This document shows positions 58,988 to 64,000 of a stretch of 64,000 nucleotides of DNA, piece after piece (position 1 is the stretch's first letter; every line of letters begins with the position of its first letter). The notes beneath the pieces are model-generated. The model ran no database searches. It saw only the letters and a list, made by a program, of their open reading frames with translations, and had not been told where the DNA came from. The position numbers and the translations under genes were made by a program. The DNA is from Triglochin maritima. Its lineage: Eukaryota > Streptophyta > Magnoliopsida > Alismatales > Juncaginaceae. Where the stretch lies: assembly GCA_963682175.1 (NCBI GenBank), contig OY821789.1, positions 1,922,001 to 1,986,000 of the forward strand. The letters are read 5' to 3'.

Positions 58988-61777
58988 CTTTGAGACCACC
59001 TAATATTTCACAACCAGAACTAACTTAAGTGGTTGGCTCTCCAAAGTACACTATGATTAAGTTGATTAACTTGCAAATATATACAACATAAAAGAACAAT
59101 ATGAACTGCAATTGTGTTGGGAATCTACATGAGTCTAAATTGTAGTAGTTGTTGGCATGTTGTTGTAAGGACATGATATTTTCCGAATGTTAATTAGTTT
59201 ATGGTGTTTAGAAAGTGATATATAGACCAGTTATTTATAACTAGTATATAGCCATAAGAGAAAAGAAGCTTAATTAAACAATGCTAGTTTGAGAGCTGAC
59301 CTTGTGGGTTTTTTTAAAAAACAGCTGATCTTGGGGTTCTAGAGGCTTTGGAGGGCTAGCTTAGAAGTTAGAATGGATGGCTGCAAGCTTCAATTAATAT
59401 ATTCCTTCTTCAAAGAAAAGGTGCGGTTTTAAAAGAAAGAAGAATAAAAACTTGAAAACTTGAAGGAAAAAAAATATAACATATTACTTAAGGAAAATCT
59501 TATATGACATCCTGTACGCACATCATCACAAAAAGTTGATTGATTCTTCATATTATCAAGTATTGATACCTGTAGCATCTGTAGCTTTTAGCAACTTTGT
59601 TAGCTGAATTTGGACTTCCATGTTGTATATAGATTTGGTAACTATATGTTGTTACAATCATGTAATACAATGGATTACAGATGTCGAATAAATATTTCAG
59701 TAGAATCCAGATTAAACCAACGTATAAATTCATGTTCGAACAACAAACAACGAAGAATAATTATCAGAAAACACATTATAAACCGAGCCGTCGAATTCTG
59801 ACTTGCCTCAGAGAAAATATCACCCCCACATACCAGTGCGATGGGTCTGACGCTTTTCTCCCAGGATAGAACAGTTCTTTCGTCGAGCAGATGCACATCG
59901 TAGTCGACGAACCTCGAAAATAACATGTAACCTAATTTTGACCGCTGGAGAATGCTGGATTCAGAGGAGAACTAATGTGTATCTCATCGGGAGAATTAAA
60001 CGTTATATATATATAACCGTCAGAGACTTAATTGCAATAAACAATTAAATTGATGGCAAAAAAGATATAACTATCGCCTTGAGGCTAAAACCTCTAATTT
60101 CCCCCAAATCCCCTGCCACTTCGTCCGGAACGGGACGAACGCGCGCGTGTGTGTAGAGAATTCTTTACTCTTCTCTTTCTACCAATAAATTGTTATGGGA
60201 GAAGAATGTTTATCAATATTCTCTAACTTTCCAAGTTTCTCAATGTGAGACTAAAAGAGAAGTAAGCACATGACACATGACTCGATACATCTCATTTCCA
60301 ACTCAACATTGGATTTTCCCAATTATGTTGTTCATGACTTGATAATCCAAACTTAATAATCCAACACTATAAACTAAACGAACATGATCAAAAGAACTTT
60401 TGTACTATACATACTTTTTGGGAGCTTATGTGTAAGTACATTTACTCTCTAGCAAGGTATTAATTTGTACTTTTAGTTTATCTGGAGAAAAAAAACTTGG
60501 AACTGCAGTCTGGAGTGATCAACTTAATTCGCATGATATTTGTGAAATTGGGTAGATCCACAGCTTCAATTAAAAGACGAATAGTGTTGTATTTTTCGTG
60601 TTTAACTATATCACGTTACATTTCCAACAATATCTCGATAATTGTGAAATGTGTATGGGTCAAATTAAGAAGGGCGTCAAAATTATCATGTGTTTTACAA
60701 CCAAAACGAAGGTTATGTAGAAATATCAGAAGAAAGGATAAAGTACTTTGCCCTCTTGACTGTTACAAATTCCTGTTATCAATGTATATATCCATTTTCT
60801 TGATATATGCATGCCCTCTCTTACATTTTCATCAGAACAATTCTATCTCACCGCCCCCCTTATCTTTGTTGCTGAAGTTCCTTTGGAACCATGTTGTTGC
60901 ACTCCGTGAGCCGTTTTCCTAGAATATTTGACTTATATTGTAGTGCATGTCTTGCAGGCTACTTTCAACCCTTTTTAGGGAAGGATTTATTTGCATATAT
61001 TCGAAAATGTCTACCGCTTACTTTTCAGTTAAGAAAATACCCCTGAAATACTGAAACCCATCAACTCTACTGGTCCACAAATTGGTAAGTTAATTAGCTA
61101 GATGGAAAAATTCAAGTTCGCGAAGCCATGGTTTAATATACTAATCGATGGCATCACTCCGGTCAAATCATGACTCCTAATGGTGATCCCATCTACATTT
61201 ACTATTGTTATATTTTGATAATCACGAGGTCCATACATAATACTAATTTATAAAACATTAGTATCTGAATTAAGCAATTCAAGTTGGACCAAGAAGGCAT
61301 GTTCCAGACAAGTATCGTCATGATGTGGTCTTCATGTCATGCAGCTCTCAACAGTGCCATACTTGTGGAGGAAGAATAAGATATAAACCTTTCAAAACTA
61401 TATTCGAGATGTGGAGCTGAGAGTGCAATGTCGCTACATGTTGGTGAAACCCCCAATCTCAAGAATTTATACCAATGTGGACATATGTTCATCTTATTAG
61501 CTCCATCTTTGATCGATTCTCCGGCCTTTCTCTTTGTTTCCTTTTGCTTTCATCAATAATTCTAAAAGTCAAGATTCACCCGTAGGGCCCTATTTATGGA
61601 TTGGTAGGATATTGATTTGTGTGGTGCCGTGGGAAATGGTAAGTGAAAGCTAATGTGCTGGTGATGCTACAAAGAGTGATTGATCATTGTACACCTTACA
61701 GTTTCGCTTGGGTTCTAGATATAGACTTCATTTCTTCCCAACGAACTCATCTAACTGTGCATAACTCAGTTTGACAA

Positions 61778-61809
<32 letters not shown>

Positions 61810-61872
61810 CCACCACTCATTTCAAATTCTCTAGTGAGCCCATGACTCAACTTTTCTAAATTAAGCCCCACA
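58988..61872. other. Intergenic region upstream of the zinc-finger gene
   Basis: A coding-looking open stretch on the minus strand (59926 down to about 59780: LFSRFVDYDVHLLDERTVLS) follows a TATA-like box. It may be a 5' exon of the zinc-finger gene or a small unknown gene. The rest is AT-rich. A 141-codon frame at 60497-60922 has no family resemblance. An (AT)n run lies at 61781-61809, and 61810-61872 is a partial copy of the MITE that follows. Confidence 0.5.
60004..60016 (-). promoter_or_regulatory. TATA-like box
   Basis: GGTTATATATATATAACG on the minus strand lies about 80 bp upstream of the open stretch at 59926 and could start a transcript with a 5' UTR intron leading to the zinc-finger gene. 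Confidence 0.4.
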
Positions 61873-62580
61873 ATATCCACCACTCATTTCAAATTGTAAG
61901 GTAGATTAAGAAAAAAACGGTTATGCTAACACTACTGCAGAATTGGGAATACTCGTCGCCTAATAGACGTCAGCTGTTACAAAGGCCGACGTCTAATATA
62001 GAGAAGATCGAATAGACGTCGACCGCATATAACTCCGACGTCTATACCCAATAGACGTCGGGGAATAGACGTCGTCTGTTATAATACGACATCTATATTC
62101 AATAGACGTCGGGGAATAGACGTCGGACTTCACAGAAGCCGACGTCTATTGGTGACGTCGGGGAATAGACGTCGGAGATATGCAATATCCGACGTCTATA
62201 TGTCTTTAAAAGAAATCAGACAGTTGCGTTTTCTTTCACTCCTTCCAGACAGAAAATACGAAACCCTAGCCGCCGCGATCCGATTCCTCGATCCATCCCG
62301 TCTGATTCCTCCGATCCATCCCGTCTGATTTCTCCGATCCATCCCGCGATCTCCTCCGCCACTACAGTTCCACTATGGGGACGTCAGATTCCATGTAAGT
62401 AAAGTTTTATTTTTGTTCATTTGTAGTTTATTTTCTCTAACAATGATGTGTTCACTTTTCTAATTATGTTTGAATAATTAGATAGATAAAAACATTCACA
62501 CGGCGTATGTGAAGACGATACGGTCTGCTCAGCATTTTATTTACATCGATATGGCCGAACAATGATGTACAAGTAATTGT

Positions 62581-62672
62581 ATGGCGTCGACGGCGGCGTC
62601 AATCATCTTTAAACCTACCTTCCTCTGTTTGCAGGTAGATTTAAAGAGGATTGACGTCGTCGTCGACGCCAT
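62581..62672. repeat. 39-bp inverted repeat (hairpin) within the captured exon
   Basis: Arms 62581-62619 and 62634-62672 pair at 35 of 39 positions around a 14-nt loop. The minus-strand reading of the left arm also encodes GLKMIDAAVDAI, a second WIYLD-like peptide. Confidence 0.85.
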
Positions 62673-62847
62673 GCGTCCACTTGGTTTCCCCAAGACCTTG
62701 GTCTGCAAAATTGTCAACAAACTCCTCAAGGTGTTTCCTCCTTACCTAGCTAAAATCCTAATTAATACACTAACTAACAACTTTTTCCTTTTCCTTTTCC
62801 TTTCCTTTCAGCCCACACTACATGATGAGATACATGGAGGAAACTGA
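62581..62847 (+). pseudogene. Captured WIYLD-domain exon (SUVR-type) inside the CACTA element
   Basis: The exon at 62635-62730 is bounded by an acceptor (TGTTTGCAG) and a donor (CTCAAG|GTGTTT). It reads VDLKRIDVVVDAMRPLGF, then PKTLVCKIVNKLLK. This matches the first helices of the plant WIYLD domain found at the N-terminus of SUVR1/2/4 SET-domain proteins, which bind ubiquitin. A further acceptor (CTTTCAG at 62805-62811) precedes PTLHDEIHGGN and a stop. Upstream, ATGGCGTCGACGG opens the same frame at 62581. The SET domain is absent. The upstream sequence is an inverted copy of part of the exon, so the ATG lies in the foldback arm. Confidence 0.68.
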
Positions 62848-63185
62848 AGACTTGTGTTGTACATTTCTTTGTAATGAATGAATGAATGATTGTCTATATA
62901 TGCTTGTATGTTTGTGTTTGTGCAGGATGCTATTTATTTATTTTTGTCAATGTTTAGGAATAGACGTCGGATGTCTTGAATATCCGACGTCTATTCCTTA
63001 GACAATAGACGTCGGATGTCTTGAATATCCGACGTCTATTCCTTGGACAATAGACGTTGGATGTCTATACGTCCGACGTCTAAGAATAGACGTCGTGCGA
63101 ATACACGTCGGATGTGAGGGTGCTGATATCCGACGTGTATATGCCTTAACATCCGACGTATATGACCTTTTCTGTAGTAGTGTAA

Positions 63186-63400
63186 TGAATGTTGAGATTA
63201 ACTGTAAATAAAATCCAATGGTGAGATTGTAGGGGGCTTAAACTAAATTTGACGAGCCCTGGGCTCACTAGAGCTTGACCATACATATATATATATATGG
63301 TCAAAATCTAGTGATCTCAATGTTCATCTTGTTTGTTTAAGCACCTTACAATCTCACTATTAGATTTAATTATGGTTAATCTACAGTTAATATCCACATT
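63186..63400. repeat. Long palindrome of the foldback MITE
   Basis: Arm one includes GTGAGATTGTAGGGGGCTTAAA and GCTTGACCATA. Arm two, read inverted, gives GTGAGATTGTAAGGTGCTTAAA and TTTTGACCATA. The arms of about 100 bp meet at an ATATATATATAT centre. Confidence 0.8.
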
Positions 63401-63471
63401 TAAATCATTTTATTAGCATAACCATCATATTCTTAATCTACATTACAATTTAAGATGAATGATGGATATGG

Positions 63472-64000
63472 TGTTGGCTTTTTGGCCTTAATCTTATGTT
63501 TTGATGATTTAATCAACCTAATCTTAATTAGAGTAGCACACACTATGCATTGCATATATATTGTATTGTGCTAACCTCTACAGGTGATCAAGACTCAAGA
63601 AAGATGGAAATGAAGTCAAGACATGTAATTAAAGCTATATCGAAGACATGTAATCTTGATTTCTTTTGAGTCTTAAGAACAAAGTGTAATTGAGCATACT
63701 TGAGCTAAAATCAACTTAATCACACAATAAGTTCCTTATAGAAGTCACACACGAAATTTCACATTATTTGGACTTCAATAGATCACTCAAACTTAGATCG
63801 GAAAACACTAAATCTGAACCCTAACTGTCTGCCCGCATTCGGTCGACCGCAACATGTCGTTCGGTCGACCGCACCATATTTTTCGGTTGACCGCTTGAAC
63901 TTATTGTTCCGACCGTTATTCTTGTCGTATATGCCCAACGGTCGTATTCGTATTAAAACTATATACACCTCCATATACTTAACCAAACGGTCAAACCATG
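63472..64000 (+). mobile_element. Start of a Copia-type LTR, running off the window
   Basis: TGTTGGCTTTTTGGCCTTAA and TGTTTTGATGATTTAATCAA are typical of the first bases of many plant Copia LTRs. Within it CGGTCGACCGC occurs twice and CGGTTGACCGC once (63840-63895). The end is outside the window, so length and target duplication cannot be checked. This is more likely an LTR than a gene. Confidence 0.6.

Larger units (their letters stand above)
61930..63182 (+). mobile_element. Non-autonomous CACTA (En/Spm) transposon carrying a gene fragment
   Basis: The element starts CACTACTGCAGAA and ends TTCTGTAGTAGTG, so both ends read CACTACTRCAGAA. It is flanked by the 3-bp duplication TAA (61927-61929 and 63183-63185). 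Subterminal arrays of ATAGACGTCGG and CCGACGTCTAT in both orientations fill 61960-62200 and 62958-63170, as expected for transposase-binding repeats. The 1253-bp element has no transposase. Its centre holds a GC-rich 5'-UTR-like segment (CGATCCATCCCGTCTGATT repeated) and captured exons. Confidence 0.93.
61873..63469. mobile_element. Foldback MITE interrupted by a CACTA element
   Basis: The left part (61873-61929) starts ATATCCACCACTCATTTCAA and ends AACGGTTATGCTAA. The right end (63401-63469), read inverted, starts ATATCCATCATTCATCTTAA and passes GTAGATTAAGAATATG to GGTTATGCTAA. Between the CACTA target site and that end, 63183-63400 is itself a long imperfect palindrome centred on the (AT)n at about 63290. 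Without the insertion the MITE would be about 340 bp and almost wholly palindromic. Confidence 0.7.

Noticed and set aside
58997..58999. GTG at 58999 as the start of the RanBP2-finger protein
   Set aside because: Plant nuclear genes start at ATG. The first ATG in this frame is at 58987.
60497..60922. 141-codon open frame on the plus strand
   Set aside because: Composition is like AT-rich spacer, with no family motif or promoter. Its length alone does not support a gene.
61960..63170. ACGTCGG repeats as a CRISPR-like or satellite array
   Set aside because: They occur in both orientations close to CACTA ends and fit subterminal transposase-binding repeats.
1..64000. CRISPR arrays, operons, ribosome binding sites, tRNA or rRNA genes
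   Set aside because: Not expected in plant nuclear DNA in the first three cases, and no cloverleaf or rRNA sequence was recognised.

Overview
This is a stretch of eudicot plant nuclear DNA. It has AT-rich intergenic sequence, multi-exon genes with GT/AG introns, a primary-wall cellulose synthase, a plastid BADC protein, and Copia, CACTA and hAT elements of plant type. No species can be named from the sequence alone. Exon limits were worked out by hand from splice signals, reading phase and family conservation.

Layout. 575-4531 (-): Mediator subunit MED17 in eight exons, with an unresolved reading frame downstream at 62-229. 5097-10700: a repeat-rich region bounded by imperfect inverted GAGACC ends. 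It holds a duplicated block of about 1 kb, a 307-bp hAT MITE with a perfect 8-bp target duplication, and a decayed AN1 zinc-finger fragment. 10701-15064: mostly empty. 15070-21300 (-): a Copia retrotransposon with 395-bp LTRs that read as identical, a CCCTA target duplication and broken gag-pol. It sits about 400 bp upstream of the TATA box of a glyoxalase-I-like gene (21811-24007, +). 26575-26829 (-): a His-rich DUF761 protein. 28216-31155 (-): a polygalacturonase gene that reads as a pseudogene. 34224-34512: a second hAT-like MITE. 35313-35498 (-): a GRF zinc-finger fragment. 36933-43830 (+): a CESA1-type cellulose synthase in 14 exons, 1081 aa. 45183-47203 (-): an Asp/Glu racemase-family protein. 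49488-53699 (-): a BADC (biotin/lipoyl-attachment-domain-containing) protein in nine exons. 54899-55454: a third hAT-like element. 56033-56925: a solo LTR. 57852-58987 (-): a triple RanBP2-type zinc-finger protein. 61873-63469: a foldback MITE split by a 1253-bp non-autonomous CACTA element that carries a captured SUVR-type WIYLD exon. 63472 to the end: the start of another LTR.

The genes are independent housekeeping or cell-wall loci and do not form a pathway. MED17 acts in RNA polymerase II transcription, CESA1 makes cellulose at the plasma membrane, and BADC restrains plastid acetyl-CoA carboxylase. The most unusual content is in the mobile DNA: two separate host-gene captures, one folded into a 39-bp hairpin; nested insertions with readable target duplications; and a very young but defective Copia copy. 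No wholly new defence or metabolic system was found.
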